Assembly (NCBI GenBank): GCA_020723405.1
Contig: DYIY01000002.1
Location: 62,001 to 126,000, forward strand
Source of the DNA: Thiobacillus denitrificans
GTDB lineage: Bacteria > Pseudomonadota > Gammaproteobacteria > Burkholderiales > Thiobacillaceae
DNA length: 64,000 nt
Direction of reading: 5' to 3'
Positions 27,478-37,193 of the stretch are shown here, piece after piece. A program made the position numbers and the translations under genes. The notes beneath the pieces were generated by a model. The model ran no database searches. It was not told the origin of the DNA and saw nothing but the letters and a program-made list of their open reading frames with translations. Positions within the stretch are counted from its first letter, which is position 1, and every line of letters begins with the position of its first letter.

Positions 27478-27852
27478 TCACTTCAATTGGAAGCGCATGT
27501 TTCCGGTGCCCTTGCCCGGTACGGTGACCACCGCCACCGCCTTGACGCCCTTGCCGGACTTGAACGAGGTGGCCGCGCCCAGGGCGCTGTCGGCGACCTG
27601 CTTGAGTTCCAGTTCTTCCTTCTTGCCGCCACCCAGCAGGGTGAGCTTCCCGCTGCTGCCCTGGGCCGGCAGCATGTCGGCGTGCAGGCTGAGATAGACC
27701 TTGGCCTGGCCGTCCTTGATGACCAGTTCGGCTTGGAAGATCTCGGCATCGGCCACCACACCACCCCAGCGGGGCTTGCCGTGGTCGTCGTGGGCGAATA
27801 CCGGCTGGGCCAGCAGGGCGGAGAACAGGAGGTGGAGGATGGCGTGTTTCAT
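27478..27852 (-). CDS. Periplasmic protein at the end of the first RND block, copy 1
   Basis: A 124-aa exported protein. The signal peptide ends PVFA, then HDDHGKPRWGGVVADAEIFQAELV. The remainder is beta-rich with GKLTLLGGGKKEELELKQV and a terminal VAVVTVPGKGTGNMRFQLK. It is paralogous to the protein at 42076-42459 (shared H-GGVVA start, KLTLLxGG, and xVxLPGK-terminal pattern), and each follows an RND pump gene. Probably a periplasmic accessory; family not named with certainty. Confidence 0.78.
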   Translation of the reverse strand: MKHAILHLLFSALLAQPVFAHDDHGKPRWGGVVADAEIFQAELVIKDGQAKVYLSLHADMLPAQGSSGKLTLLGGGKKEELELKQVADSALGAATSFKSGKGVKAVAVVTVPGKGTGNMRFQLK

Positions 27853-27888
27853 GGAGGATTCCTTTCAGGGGGAAGTGGATCAAGGGGA

Positions 27889-30800
27889 TCAATAAGCCTC
27901 GCCGCCATGAGCCATTTCAGCCAGCAGACGGTTGAGCGGTTTTTCGCCGAACAGCCAGAACATCACCGGGGTGAGCACTGTGTCCAGTAGGGTGGAACTG
28001 ATGAGGCCGCCGAAGATGACCACGGCCACCGGATGCAGGATTTCCTTGCCCGGCGCGTCGGCGGCGAGGAGCAGCGGCACCAGGGCGAAAGCGGCTACCA
28101 GGGCGGTCATCAGCACCGGGGTCAGGCGCTCCAGGGAGCCGCGCACGATCATGGCGCGGCCGAAGGTTTCATTTTCGAAAGCGCACAGGTTGATGTAGTG
28201 GCTGATTTTCAAGATACCGTTGCGGGTGGCGATGCCGGTCAGGGTGATGAAGCCCACCAGGGCTGCCACCGACAGCGGCTGGCCGGACAGCCAGAGGGCG
28301 ACGACGCTGCCCACCAGCGCCAGCGGGATGTTGCCCATGATGATGGCGGCCAGCACCGCCGAACGGTAGCGGCTGTAGAGCACCAGGAAGATCATGGCCA
28401 GCGACACCAGGGCCAGCAGGGCAATCAGGCGGGCGGCGGCCTCCTGGGCCTGGAACTGGCCTTCCAGGGCGGTGAAATAGCCTTCCGGCAAGGGCCGGGC
28501 GGCGAGTTCCGCGCGGATGTCGGCGATCACCTTGGTCATGTCGCGGCCGTCGGTGTTGGCGGAGACGACGATGCGGCGGCGCGAATTTTCGCGGCTGACC
28601 TGATTCGGGCCGTCGCTCTCCTCGACGCGCGCTAGTTGCGCCAGGGGCACGCTGCCGCCGGGCGTCTCGATCAGCAGGCCCTTGAGCGCCTCGGGACCGC
28701 GGCTGCCCTCGGGCAGGCGCACGATGAGATCGAAGCGGCGGTTGCCCTCGATGACCTGGGTGATGCGCTCGCCCTCGATCATCTGTTCCAGTGCCCGCAG
28801 CAGGGCGCCCGGCGCCACGCCCAGGCGCGCCGCCTGTTCATAATCCACGTGGATCTTGACCTGGGGGATGAGCACCTGTTTTTCGACCTGCAGGTCGGTC
28901 ACGCCGGGAATTTTCGCCAGCCGCATCCGCAGGTCTTCCGCCAGGCCGCGCAGGGTGTCCAGGTCGTCGCCATAGACCTTGAGGGCGATCTGGGCGCGTA
29001 CCCCGGAGAGCAGGTGGTCGAGGCGGTGGGAAATGGGCTGGCCGACGTTGCTCGTCGCCGGCAGCACGGCCAGGCGGGTGCGGATGTCGCCGATGATTTC
29101 ATCCCGGCTGCGCTCGGAGGCCTTCAGGTCGACGTCGATCTCGCTGTAATGCACCCCCTCGGCGTGCTCGTCCAGCTCGGCCCGGCCAGTGCGGCGGCCG
29201 ACCTGGGTCACCTCCGGCACCTCCCCGATGAGCCGTTCGGCCTGGACGCCGATGCGGTTGGACTCGGCGAGCGAAGTGCCGGGGTTGAGTAGCACGTTCA
29301 CGGTCAGGGTGCCCTCGTTGAAGGGGGGCAGAAAGGATCGCGGAAACTGGCTGATGGCCGCCACCGCTGCCAGTACCAGCAGCATGGCGGCGGCCAGCAG
29401 GGTGCGGGCATGGCCGAATGACCAGTGCAACAGGCGTGTATCCCAGGCCTTCAGCCTGGACACCAGCGGGCTGTCGCCGTGGCCAAGCTGTTTCATTTTT
29501 GGCAGCAGGTAATAGGCCAGCACCGGCGTCACCGTCACCGAGACGAACATGCTGGCCAGGATGGAGACGATGTAGGCCACGCCCAAAGGCGTGAACAAAC
29601 GCCCCTCGATGCCGGGCAGGGCGAACAGCGGCACAAATACCAGAACGATGATGAAGGTGGCGTAGACGATGGCCGAACGAACCTCCAGCGTGGCCTTGGC
29701 AATGACCTCGGCCACCGGCCTGGGCATGGCCTGGGCGGCGTTTTCCTTCAGGCGGCGCAGCACGTTCTCCACCCCCACCACGGCATCGTCCACCAGTTCT
29801 CCGATGGCGATGGCCAGTCCGCCCAGGGTCATGGTGTTGATGGTCAGGCCGAAGTACTTGAACACCAGCGCCGTCACCAGCAGGGAGACCGGGATGGCGG
29901 TCAGGGAGATGAGGGTGGTGCGGGCATTGAGCAGGAACAGGAACAGGATGACCGCCACCATGATGGCGCCGTCCCGCAGGGCTTCCTCCACGTTGGTCAC
30001 CGAGTGCTCGATGAAGTCCGCCTGCTTGAACAGGAAGCGCGGTGCCTCGACACCCGTCGGCAGGGATTTGGCCAGGTCGGCCAGGGCCTTTTCCACCTCG
30101 CGGGTCAGGGCCACGCTGTCGGCTGAAGGCTGTTTCTGCACCGACAGGATCACCGCCGGCTTGCCGTCGTAGCCAGCGTCGCCGCGCTTGATGGCCGGGG
30201 CCAGTTTGACCTGGGCAACCTGGGAGAGCGGAATGGGTTGACCGTTCTTCACCGCCACCACCAGGTTTTGCAGGTCCTCGATACGGCTGGTGCGGCCCAG
30301 GCCGCGGATGAGGTATTCGCGGCCCTGGGCCTCCAGGAAGCCGCCGCTGGTGTTGGCGCCGAAATCGGCCAGCGCCGCTTCCAACCGCTCGCGCTCGATG
30401 CCCAGCGCCTGCAATTGCGCCGGATCAATCTCCACCCGGTATTGCCGCACCTCGCCGCCGATGGGGATGACCTGGGCCACACCGGGAATGGTCAACAGTC
30501 GCGGGCGCATCACCCAGTCGGCGTACTCGCGCACCTGCATCGGACTCACTTTGTCCGGGTCGGCGGGCAGGGCGATCAGCAAAATCTCGCCCATGATGGA
30601 GGAGATGGGGCCGAGCTGCGGCGCGATGCCCTCGGGCAATTGCTCGCGCACCAGGTTCAGTCGTTCGCTGATCTGCTGGCGATTGCGGTAGATGTCCGAG
30701 CCCCACTCGAATTCCACATAGACGATGGACAGGCCGATGCCGGACACGGAGCGCACTCGGGTCACGCCGGGCATGCCGTTCATGGCGGATTCCACCGGGA

Positions 30801-30999
30801 AGGTGACCAGCTGCTCCACCTCCTCCGGGGCCATGCCCCCGGCCTCGGTCATCAGGGTCACAGTGGGCTTGTTGAGGTCGGGGAAGACGTCCACCGGCAT
30901 CTGCTTCAGGGTCACCGCGCCATAGATGATGAGCAGCAGTGCCACGCCGAGGACGATGAGACGTTGCCGGAGACTGGATTGGATGATGTGTTCGAACAT
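27889..30999 (-). CDS. czcA: Heavy-metal efflux RND transporter (CzcA/CusA family), pump 1
   Basis: A 1036-aa proton-driven inner-membrane pump of the HME-RND family. ATG 30999 is preferred ([18 protein letters not shown] start) over a TTG at 31023 overlapping the previous stop. The family motif [19 protein letters not shown] is intact, and transmembrane helix 4 reads [13 protein letters not shown] with D404 and D405. That helix differs from the classic Cu/Ag signature (GAMVDAA) and from the Zn/Co CzcA signature (DFG-x-x-VDGA). Context (CusF, oxidase, CusRS) argues for copper or silver; sequence alone does not settle the metal. Confidence 0.93.
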   Translation of the reverse strand: MFEHIIQSSLRQRLIVLGVALLLIIYGAVTLKQMPVDVFPDLNKPTVTLMTEAGGMAPEEVEQLVTFPVESAMNGMPGVTRVRSVSGIGLSIVYVEFEWGSDIYRNRQQISERLNLVREQLPEGIAPQLGPISSIMGEILLIALPADPDKVSPMQVREYADWVMRPRLLTIPGVAQVIPIGGEVRQYRVEIDPAQLQALGIERERLEAALADFGANTSGGFLEAQGREYLIRGLGRTSRIEDLQNLVVAVKNGQPIPLSQVAQVKLAPAIKRGDAGYDGKPAVILSVQKQPSADSVALTREVEKALADLAKSLPTGVEAPRFLFKQADFIEHSVTNVEEALRDGAIMVAVILFLFLLNARTTLISLTAIPVSLLVTALVFKYFGLTINTMTLGGLAIAIGELVDDAVVGVENVLRRLKENAAQAMPRPVAEVIAKATLEVRSAIVYATFIIVLVFVPLFALPGIEGRLFTPLGVAYIVSILASMFVSVTVTPVLAYYLLPKMKQLGHGDSPLVSRLKAWDTRLLHWSFGHARTLLAAAMLLVLAAVAAISQFPRSFLPPFNEGTLTVNVLLNPGTSLAESNRIGVQAERLIGEVPEVTQVGRRTGRAELDEHAEGVHYSEIDVDLKASERSRDEIIGDIRTRLAVLPATSNVGQPISHRLDHLLSGVRAQIALKVYGDDLDTLRGLAEDLRMRLAKIPGVTDLQVEKQVLIPQVKIHVDYEQAARLGVAPGALLRALEQMIEGERITQVIEGNRRFDLIVRLPEGSRGPEALKGLLIETPGGSVPLAQLARVEESDGPNQVSRENSRRRIVVSANTDGRDMTKVIADIRAELAARPLPEGYFTALEGQFQAQEAAARLIALLALVSLAMIFLVLYSRYRSAVLAAIIMGNIPLALVGSVVALWLSGQPLSVAALVGFITLTGIATRNGILKISHYINLCAFENETFGRAMIVRGSLERLTPVLMTALVAAFALVPLLLAADAPGKEILHPVAVVIFGGLISSTLLDTVLTPVMFWLFGEKPLNRLLAEMAHGGEAY

Positions 31000-31019
31000 G
31001 ATGGAGTCAGAGCCGGAAA

Positions 31020-32180
31020 TCAACGCACCTGGGACAACAGGCTGGCCCCCTCGGTGACCACCCGGTCACCGTTCTTGAGACCGTTCACCACGGCCACCGT
31101 CGCCGCGTCATGGGACTCCACCGTCACCCGGCGGGAGAGGAAGCGCTCCGCGCCGTCGCGCACCCACACCGCCGCCTCTCCGGCGCCGGTCTTGACCAGG
31201 GCGCCACGGAGCAGGAGCGCGCCGGTGTGCTGACGGCGTGTGCCGGCGATCACCTTGAGAGGCTGGCCCACCGCCACCGGCGCGTCTTTCGTCTTGATGC
31301 GGAACAGCAACGGTAGAGCCTGTTCGCGCAATTGCCTGCCGGCGCCAATGAATTGCAGATCCAACACGCTTCCGCCGGGCAGGGGCGCGGTGGCCCCGGC
31401 AATGTCCGCCGCCTGAGCCGGGTCGTAGGCCAGGGCCTCCACCGCCAGGCGCGCCGGGTCCACCACCTCGAACAGGATGGCCCCGGCCTCCACCACCTGG
31501 CCGGCCACCACATGGGTCGCGGCGATTACGCCGGAAACCGGAGCGACCAGCGCTTCCGCCGTGCCGACGCTGGCGCCGATGGCGGCGCGACGCTGTTTCA
31601 GCGCTTCCCGTTCGATACGGGCGGCCTCGATCTCCTTTTGCGGCACGGCCCCTTCCAGTTGTTCGAGACGGGCCAGGCGCTTTTCGGCGATGGCTTCCTG
31701 GGCCGCCAGCTCGGCAGCGAGCGCGCGCTGGTTGCCGCGCTCGATGCTGTTGGCGGTGGGGCGCAGTCGCGCCAGTACCTGCCCCCTGGCAACCCACTGT
31801 CCCAGCGTGGGCAAGGGCCCCTCGACGCGGCCTGGCTGATCGGCCTGGACCCGGCCGCCGGCATTGGGGTCGGCGATGACCTTGCCGTTGAATTCCGCCG
31901 TCGCGGCCATGGTGGTGATCTCGGCGATGCGGTGGCGCAGGCCGATCTGGCGCTGCACCGCCTTGGGCACGAACAGGCTGCCGTCCGGTAGACGCCTGGC
32001 CGCGACCGAATCCGTGATAACGGCGGGTTTGGTCATCGTCGGGGGCGCCACGGAGGTCGATTTCGCATCCTGGCTATGGTCTTCGTCGCCATGGGCGCGG
32101 GCATGACCGGAATAAACCGCCACAAAGGTAAGCGCGGCCAAAACGATGTGGGGCACGGGCATCCGAAGCATTTGAATCAT
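31020..32180 (-). CDS. czcB: Membrane-fusion protein of RND pump 1 (CzcB/CusB family)
   Basis: A 386-aa periplasmic adaptor. ATG 32180 overlaps the previous stop (ATGA). A signal peptide and His-rich DHSQ region come first, then [21 protein letters not shown], a lipoyl half ([20 protein letters not shown]), a helical hairpin (residues about 150-230) and the second half [19 protein letters not shown] with [15 protein letters not shown]. The C-terminal domain ends [17 protein letters not shown]. It bridges the pump and outer-membrane channel. Confidence 0.92.
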   Translation of the reverse strand: MIQMLRMPVPHIVLAALTFVAVYSGHARAHGDEDHSQDAKSTSVAPPTMTKPAVITDSVAARRLPDGSLFVPKAVQRQIGLRHRIAEITTMAATAEFNGKVIADPNAGGRVQADQPGRVEGPLPTLGQWVARGQVLARLRPTANSIERGNQRALAAELAAQEAIAEKRLARLEQLEGAVPQKEIEAARIEREALKQRRAAIGASVGTAEALVAPVSGVIAATHVVAGQVVEAGAILFEVVDPARLAVEALAYDPAQAADIAGATAPLPGGSVLDLQFIGAGRQLREQALPLLFRIKTKDAPVAVGQPLKVIAGTRRQHTGALLLRGALVKTGAGEAAVWVRDGAERFLSRRVTVESHDAATVAVVNGLKNGDRVVTEGASLLSQVR

Positions 32181-32707
32181 TGGGGGACTCCCTTCATGGC
32201 CTTGCGGCGGCGGGCGAGCACGAACCCCACGGCCACGAGCAACACGCTCGCCGCCCCGCCCCACACGGCCCATTCATCCCAGGAATGCACGTGTTCAACG
32301 GTGACCTCCGGCTCGGTGAGATCGAGACTGGCGGCGAGCAGATCGGCGGTGTCGCCGGCCTGGACGGAAAGGGTCAGCGGGTACTTGGCGGGCTTGGCGA
32401 AGGCGTCGCCCGGCAAGGCGTACAGCCCCGGCTCGGTCTCCTTGGCCACGGCCTTATATGTGCCGCTTTCCAGCTCGATCACGGCGCCGGTGACCGGGGC
32501 GTTATCGGCGTAACGGTCCAGATAGAGCAGTATCCGGCCGCCCGTCTTCAAGACGGTCAGCTCAAAGTCTTCGCTCTGCGCCACGGCGCGCGGCGCGATA
32601 TCGGCGGGCGCAGCAGGTGCGGCATCGTGGCTGTGGTCTTCACCACCGTGGGGCCAGGCCATGGCGGGCAGGATGACCATGGCAAGCAAGGCAAATAGGC
32701 GTTTCAA
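32177..32707 (-). CDS. His-rich, C-terminally anchored periplasmic protein of RND block 1
   Basis: A 176-aa protein starting with TTG (32707, GGGAG seven bases upstream) inside the previous stop. Signal peptide to about residue 18, His-rich GGEDHSHD, a beta-rich domain (SEDFELTVLKTGGRILLYLD) and a C-terminal membrane helix (GGAASVLLVAVGFVLA) with a basic tail. Its paralog at 46727-47263 has the same architecture and the same place between the channel and adaptor genes. Function unknown; probably presents metal to the pump. Confidence 0.82.
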   Translation of the reverse strand: MKRLFALLAMVILPAMAWPHGGEDHSHDAAPAAPADIAPRAVAQSEDFELTVLKTGGRILLYLDRYADNAPVTGAVIELESGTYKAVAKETEPGLYALPGDAFAKPAKYPLTLSVQAGDTADLLAASLDLTEPEVTVEHVHSWDEWAVWGGAASVLLVAVGFVLARRRKAMKGVPQ

Positions 32708-33930
32708 GGCAGCACTCCCAGAATTTGGTTGAAACGGGAAACGGCCGCGCCAAAGGCGACCCGACGCGCGCCCAGCAGGGCGTCGGCCTCCAATGCGGCG
32801 GCGCGGATGCGCAACAGGGTGGTGACGTCCGACTCGCCCAGGGCGAAGGACTTCTCCGCCAGGCGCAGGCTGTCGGCTGCGAGCCGTTGGCGTTCGTTCG
32901 CCATGAGGTGCTGGCGCTCTGCGCTGTCGAGATCAAGATGGGCCTTTTGCACGTCAAGGTCCAGCTGCTGCCGGGCCAGCGCCAGCTCGGCATCGGCCTC
33001 GGCCAGCTCCGCGCGTGCGGCGGCGTGATCGGCACGCACCTGCGGCCCGGAGGAGAACGGCAGCCTAAACTGCACACCGAGGGCATTGCCATAGGGTTCG
33101 GCGGCATCGCCCCGCTCGCGCACCAGGCGCAAAGCCAGTTCCGGTGCTTCGCGCCGGGTGGCCTCGGCAACCTTGAGCCTGGCCTGCGTCGAGCGCACGG
33201 CGGCGTCCAACGCCGCAAGGCGCGGGTGATCCGTCACCGGTTCGTGGCGGGTGTTTCTGGATGGAGACGGCCTTTCTTCCCCGAACGCAGCGGGGGCAAC
33301 CATGCCGGTGAGCTTGAGCCAGACCTGTTCCGCCGCCTTGAGGGTGAGTTCCGCCTGGCCCGTTTCAGCTTCCGCCGCAAGGCGCTCGCCTTGGGCCAGG
33401 TTGGCATCGATGCGGGAAAGATCGCCGGCCCGAAACCGGCGCAGCACGTCCGCTTCCAGCGTACGGGCGGTGGTCAGGCGGCGTCCGGCCAGGTCGAGGG
33501 CATTGCGCGCGGCGGCCAGGTTCCACCAGGCCTCCCGCACCTCGCCCGCGACTTCCAGACGCAGGGCGGCCCGGCGCGCGGCGACCCTGGCCACGGCTGC
33601 GGCGGCCTCATCCCGGCGCGCTGTCTTCTGGGTGGGTAGCCAAAGCGGCGCGGACAGTTCGACCTCCCACTCACGCCGGCCCCGGTTGCCGGTCAGGCCG
33701 TCATTAACATGCCCCAGGGTGAGGCTGGTCGGCCCCGGTGTCAGGCCGGCCGCCACCTCGCCACGGGCTTCGGCCTCCGCCGCGCGAGCGTCGAGGGATC
33801 GCGCCTGGGGGAAGCGTAGCCAGGCTTGTTCCAGCGCGGCGGCCAGGGTGTCCGCATGCGCGGACAAGGCGGGCGCCAGGGAAAAAAGCAGGCCGGCAAG
33901 GAGCCAGCCAGCCGGCCTGCGCACCGTCAT
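32704..33930 (-). CDS. czcC: Outer-membrane channel of RND pump 1 (CzcC/TolC family)
   Basis: A 408-aa exported outer-membrane efflux protein. The signal peptide ends LSAHA. Two OEP repeats of long coiled helices are visible: ALEQAWLRFPQARSLDARAAE with REAWWNLAAARNALDLAGR, and HPRLAALDAAVRSTQARLKVAEA with ALGESDVTTLLRIRAAAL. FRAGDLSRIDANLA is typical of CzcC proteins. Overlaps its neighbours by 4 bases on both sides. Confidence 0.9.
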   Translation of the reverse strand: MTVRRPAGWLLAGLLFSLAPALSAHADTLAAALEQAWLRFPQARSLDARAAEAEARGEVAAGLTPGPTSLTLGHVNDGLTGNRGRREWEVELSAPLWLPTQKTARRDEAAAAVARVAARRAALRLEVAGEVREAWWNLAAARNALDLAGRRLTTARTLEADVLRRFRAGDLSRIDANLAQGERLAAEAETGQAELTLKAAEQVWLKLTGMVAPAAFGEERPSPSRNTRHEPVTDHPRLAALDAAVRSTQARLKVAEATRREAPELALRLVRERGDAAEPYGNALGVQFRLPFSSGPQVRADHAAARAELAEADAELALARQQLDLDVQKAHLDLDSAERQHLMANERQRLAADSLRLAEKSFALGESDVTTLLRIRAAALEADALLGARRVAFGAAVSRFNQILGVLP

Positions 33931-34427
33931 TTCGCTTTGCCCATCTGCTGCATCATCATCTGCATCATGTCCATGCGCTTTTCCATCATCTCCATGCGCT
34001 TGGCCATCATGTCATCGGCGCCGGCGGCGCTTTGGCCCATCATGCCGCCACCCATCATGCCCATGCCGCCCGGGCCACCCATCATGCCCATGCCGGACCC
34101 CATCATGCCGCCCTTGCCACCGGACATCATCGGACACGAGCCATCCTGCATCATGGCTTCCATGTCCTTCATCTGGGCTTCCATGAGTTGTTTGCGCTTC
34201 TCGGGATCCTTGCTCGCACGAATCTCCATCATGCGCGCCCGCATCGCCTGCATTTTGTCTTGCGTGGCGGCGGGGGCCGCTTGAGCCGGGATGGGTGCGG
34301 CGGCTGTTTGTCCGGGGTGGTGGCCACTGTGTTCGTCCTTGGTCGCGTCGGCGGCCATCAGGGGGACGGGCATGGCCAGCGCGGCGGCCAGGGCGAGCAT
34401 CAGGGTATTGCGTTGCATCGATTTCAT
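33927..34427 (-). CDS. Met-rich periplasmic copper-binding protein
   Basis: A 166-aa exported protein. Start 34427 has AGGAG upstream. The signal peptide ends PLMA, then ADATKDEHSGHH. The middle is a helical KMQAMRARMMEIRASKDPEKR segment; the C-terminal half is a Gly/Met domain (GGKGGMMGSGMGMMGGPGG) and MMEKRMDMMQMMMQQMGKA. More than 35 Met residues suit Cu(I) or Ag(I) binding. A truncated copy of its 5' end is at 49021-49125. Confidence 0.85.
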   Translation of the reverse strand: MKSMQRNTLMLALAAALAMPVPLMAADATKDEHSGHHPGQTAAAPIPAQAAPAATQDKMQAMRARMMEIRASKDPEKRKQLMEAQMKDMEAMMQDGSCPMMSGGKGGMMGSGMGMMGGPGGMGMMGGGMMGQSAAGADDMMAKRMEMMEKRMDMMQMMMQQMGKAK

Positions 34428-34470
34428 GAAAATCTCCTGTGGGTGGAAAAAACTGTTCCTTGAGACCGCA

Positions 34471-34812
34471 TCAACGGCCAAGTTGCAGGGCGGTGACCGT
34501 CAACGCGCCGTCCTGGCGCTCGGCCACGAAGCGGATGCGGTCGCCGGGTTTGATCTGGCTGAGCCAGATGGGATCCTTGACCCGGAACACCATGGTCATG
34601 GCGGGCATATCCAGGTTGGCCAGGGGACCATGACTGATGGTGACCTTGCCGACATCGGCGTTGATCTTCTTTATGGTGCCGTCGGCCCAGGCGGTGTCCA
34701 TGGCTTGTCCGGCGGGCATGGTGTGGCCATTGTGGTCGTGGTCGGCAGCCAGTGCCTGAAATTGGGGTGCCAGGAAAAGGCCCGCGATGAGGGTGAGTGT
34801 GGTGGATTTCAT
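34471..34812 (-). CDS. cusF: CusF-like periplasmic copper chaperone, copy 1
   Basis: A 113-aa exported protein with a CusF beta-barrel domain: DGTIKKINADVGKVTISHG, DMPAMTMVFRVKDP and KPGDRIRFVAERQDG. The likely Cu(I) ligands are the His of SHGP and the two Met of AMTM; the tryptophan that caps the metal in E. coli CusF is replaced by Met (LDMPAM). It should hand Cu(I) to the RND pump encoded downstream. His-rich DHDHNGH follows the signal peptide. Confidence 0.9.
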   Translation of the reverse strand: MKSTTLTLIAGLFLAPQFQALAADHDHNGHTMPAGQAMDTAWADGTIKKINADVGKVTISHGPLANLDMPAMTMVFRVKDPIWLSQIKPGDRIRFVAERQDGALTVTALQLGR

Positions 34813-34829
34813 GCCATTCTCCTTTCAGT

Positions 34830-35264
34830 TCAATAACGGGCGTAGGTTTGGGTGCCGCCATCCCGCTTCACCAGCAGGACGTCGTAGGCATCCTTGCGGT
34901 TACCCTGTTCCATACCGGGCGAGCCGATGGGCATGGCTGGGACCACCAGGCCGCGGGCGCGTGGCTTTTCCTTGAGCAAGCGCCGGATTTCCTTTGCCGG
35001 CACGTGGCCTTCCACCAGATAGCCGTTCACCTCGGCGGTATGGCAGGAACCGTGGCCGGGGGGCACGCCCAGGCGGTACTTGTGGCTCACCACGTCGTCG
35101 GTGTCATGGGCGCGCACGGTAAAGCCATTGGCCTTGAGATGGTCGATCCACTTGTTGCAGCAACCGCAAGTCGGGCTCTTGTAGACATCGATCACGGGCG
35201 AGGCCGCCCAAGCGGGCTGGATCAGGACGAAAAGCAGCAGGGTATGGAGGATGGGGGGTTTCAC
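34830..35264 (-). CDS. DUF411 metal-binding protein
   Basis: A 144-aa exported protein, GTG start at 35264 with AAGGAG six bases upstream. The signal peptide ends AWAA. The DUF411 core VYKSPTCGCCNKWIDHLKANG has the CGCC motif, and GVPPGHGSCHTAEVNGYLVEGHVPA and IRRLLKEKP complete the thioredoxin-like family signature. DUF411 proteins are frequent in copper and silver clusters as periplasmic metal binders. First gene after the operator-like site 35331-35346. Confidence 0.9.
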   Translation of the reverse strand: MKPPILHTLLLFVLIQPAWAASPVIDVYKSPTCGCCNKWIDHLKANGFTVRAHDTDDVVSHKYRLGVPPGHGSCHTAEVNGYLVEGHVPAKEIRRLLKEKPRARGLVVPAMPIGSPGMEQGNRKDAYDVLLVKRDGGTQTYARY

Positions 35265-35330
35265 ATTGCACTCCTTGTCGAAGACGATTCCAGTATCCGG
35301 TTTTCATCCGCACGCCAAGCTGACGCGCGG

Positions 35331-35346
35331 ATGACATTTCCGTCAT
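35331..35346 (-). promoter_or_regulatory. Candidate CusR-type operator, site 2
   Basis: On the minus strand ATGACGGAAATGTCAT: a perfect ATGAC/GTCAT inverted repeat with a 6-bp spacer. It matches the AT[T/G]AC-N6-GTCA pattern at 26232 and 38692. It lies 67 bases upstream of the DUF411 start, overlapping the end of the cupredoxin gene, so it may drive the DUF411-cusF-RND operon separately. Confidence 0.55.
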
Positions 35347-35795
35347 GGATGCACACGAATCCGGCCGCGCATGCCCGCCTCGAAATGCCCCGGCACCAGA
35401 CAGGCGAAATCGAAATTGCCGGTGCGGGTGAAAAGCCAGACCAGTTCGCCGGCCTTGCCTGGTTCAACCGTTACGGCGTTGGGATCGTCGTGCTCCATTT
35501 CCGGGAACTTGCGCATCAGGGCCGCGTGCGCTTTCAACTCGGCCAGGGTGCCCAGCACCATTTCGTGCTTCATCTGGCCGCCGTTGACCACTTTGAAGCG
35601 GATGGTCTGGCCGCGTTTGACCCGAATCTCGCTGGGCGAGAAACGCATGTCGTCGCTGGTGGCGATCTCGATGGTGCGGTCTATTTTGGCGTGGTCACCC
35701 GGTTTGCCCAGGGCCGAGGCATGGCTCGGCGAGGCCTGGGCGGCGCTGGTGGAGAGGGCGATCACTGCGAACAGAATGAGAACGTGCTTGCGCAT
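35343..35795 (-). CDS. Periplasmic cupredoxin (type-1 copper protein)
   Basis: A 150-aa exported protein. The signal peptide ends AAQA. A plastocyanin-like fold follows: MRFSPSEIRVKRGQTIRFKVV, then MKHEMVLG, whose His is the first copper ligand, and FACLVPGHFEAGMRG with the Cys, His and Met ligands. It lies directly after the multicopper oxidase and may pass electrons or copper to it. Similar to CopI-type resistance cupredoxins. Confidence 0.9.
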   Translation of the reverse strand: MRKHVLILFAVIALSTSAAQASPSHASALGKPGDHAKIDRTIEIATSDDMRFSPSEIRVKRGQTIRFKVVNGGQMKHEMVLGTLAELKAHAALMRKFPEMEHDDPNAVTVEPGKAGELVWLFTRTGNFDFACLVPGHFEAGMRGRIRVHP

Positions 35796-35811
35796 GGCGC
35801 TTCCTTTTGGG

Positions 35812-37179
35812 TCAATGGCTTTCGTGGCCAGTGGGTTTGCGGGCCTTCAGGGTGTGTTCGTCGGCGGCCGGGCCGGACTGGCGTTCGGCGCTCGGCGCGT
35901 CACAGCCCCATTCCCACGCCACCGTGCCTTGCGGATGCTTGAACCAGCCCGGATCGCGGTAGTCGCCGGGTTTCACGTCGTCGCGTACCTTCACTACCGT
36001 GAACATGCCGCCCATCTCCAGCGGCCCGAACGGCCCCCAGCCGGTCATCATGGGCAAGGTGTTGTCCGGCAGGGGCATTTCCATCTCGCCCATTTCCGCC
36101 ATGCCCTTGCTGCCCATTTCCATGTAGTCGGGCACCAGCTTGCCGATGCGCTCGGTGATGTCGTGCTGGTCGACGCCGATCAGGGTGGGTACGTCGTGGC
36201 CCATGGCATTCATGGTGTGGTGAGACTTGTGGCAGTGGAAGGCCCAGTCGCCCGGTGCGTCTGCGATGAATTCGATGGCACGCATCTGGCCCACCGCCAC
36301 GTCCGTGGTCACCTCCGGCCAGCGCGCCGATTTCGGCACCCAGCCTCCGTCGGTGCCGGTCACCTCGAAATCCACACCGTGCAAGTGCAGCGGGTGGTTG
36401 GTCATGGTCAGGTTGCCGGCGCGGATGCGCACCCGGTCGCCAGTGCGGCACACCAGCGGGTCAATGGCCGGGAACACCCGGCTGTTGAAACACCACAGAT
36501 TGAAGTCCAGCATGGTGTTGACCTTGGGAGTGGCCGCGCCCGGTTCGATATCGAAGGCGTTGAGCAGGAACACGAAGTCCCGGTCCACGCGCATGAAGTC
36601 CGGGTCTTTCGGATGCACGACGATGAAGCCCATCATGCCCATGGCCATCTGCACCATCTCATCGGCGTGTGGGTGATACATGAAGGTGCCCGATTTTTTC
36701 ATCTGGAATTCGTAGACGAAGGTCTTGCCCGGCTTGATCTGGGGCTGGGTCAGGCCGCCCACGCCGTCCATGCCGTTGGGCAGCAGGATGCCGTGCCAGT
36801 GCACGGCCGTATGCTCGGGCAGCTTGTTGGTGACAAAGATGCGGATGCGGTCGCCTTCCACGCATTCGATGGTGGGGCCGGGGCTGGAACCGTTGTAGCC
36901 CCACAGCCGGGCCTTCATGCCCGGCGCCAGCTCGCGTACGACCGGCTCTGCCACCAGGTGGAATTCCTTGACGCCATCCTTCATGCGCCAAGGCAGAGAC
37001 CAGCCGTTGAGGGTGATTACGGGGTTATAGGGGCGGCCCTCCCTGGGCGCCAGCGGTGGCTGGGTGGCGGGGTCGGTGAATACGGGGGCTTCGGGCAACG
37101 AGGCCGCGCCGACGCGGGTAACCAACCCGGCACCCAAAACGGCGGCACCGGAGCGGCTGAGGAATTGGCGGCGATCCAT
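35812..37179 (-). CDS. Multicopper oxidase (CopA/CueO-like)
   Basis: A 455-aa oxidase exported folded by the Tat system (RRQFLSRSG). All four copper-binding motifs are present: HWHG (127-130), HPHADE (169-174), HPLHLHG (262-268) and HCHKSHHTM (315-323) with M326. A Met-rich stretch (about residues 350-376) follows, typical for cuprous oxidases. It should oxidise periplasmic Cu(I) to less toxic Cu(II). It sits 14 bases after the upstream channel gene in the same operon. Confidence 0.94.
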   Translation of the reverse strand: MDRRQFLSRSGAAVLGAGLVTRVGAASLPEAPVFTDPATQPPLAPREGRPYNPVITLNGWSLPWRMKDGVKEFHLVAEPVVRELAPGMKARLWGYNGSSPGPTIECVEGDRIRIFVTNKLPEHTAVHWHGILLPNGMDGVGGLTQPQIKPGKTFVYEFQMKKSGTFMYHPHADEMVQMAMGMMGFIVVHPKDPDFMRVDRDFVFLLNAFDIEPGAATPKVNTMLDFNLWCFNSRVFPAIDPLVCRTGDRVRIRAGNLTMTNHPLHLHGVDFEVTGTDGGWVPKSARWPEVTTDVAVGQMRAIEFIADAPGDWAFHCHKSHHTMNAMGHDVPTLIGVDQHDITERIGKLVPDYMEMGSKGMAEMGEMEMPLPDNTLPMMTGWGPFGPLEMGGMFTVVKVRDDVKPGDYRDPGWFKHPQGTVAWEWGCDAPSAERQSGPAADEHTLKARKPTGHESH

Positions 37180-37193
37180 GATTTTGTCCTTTC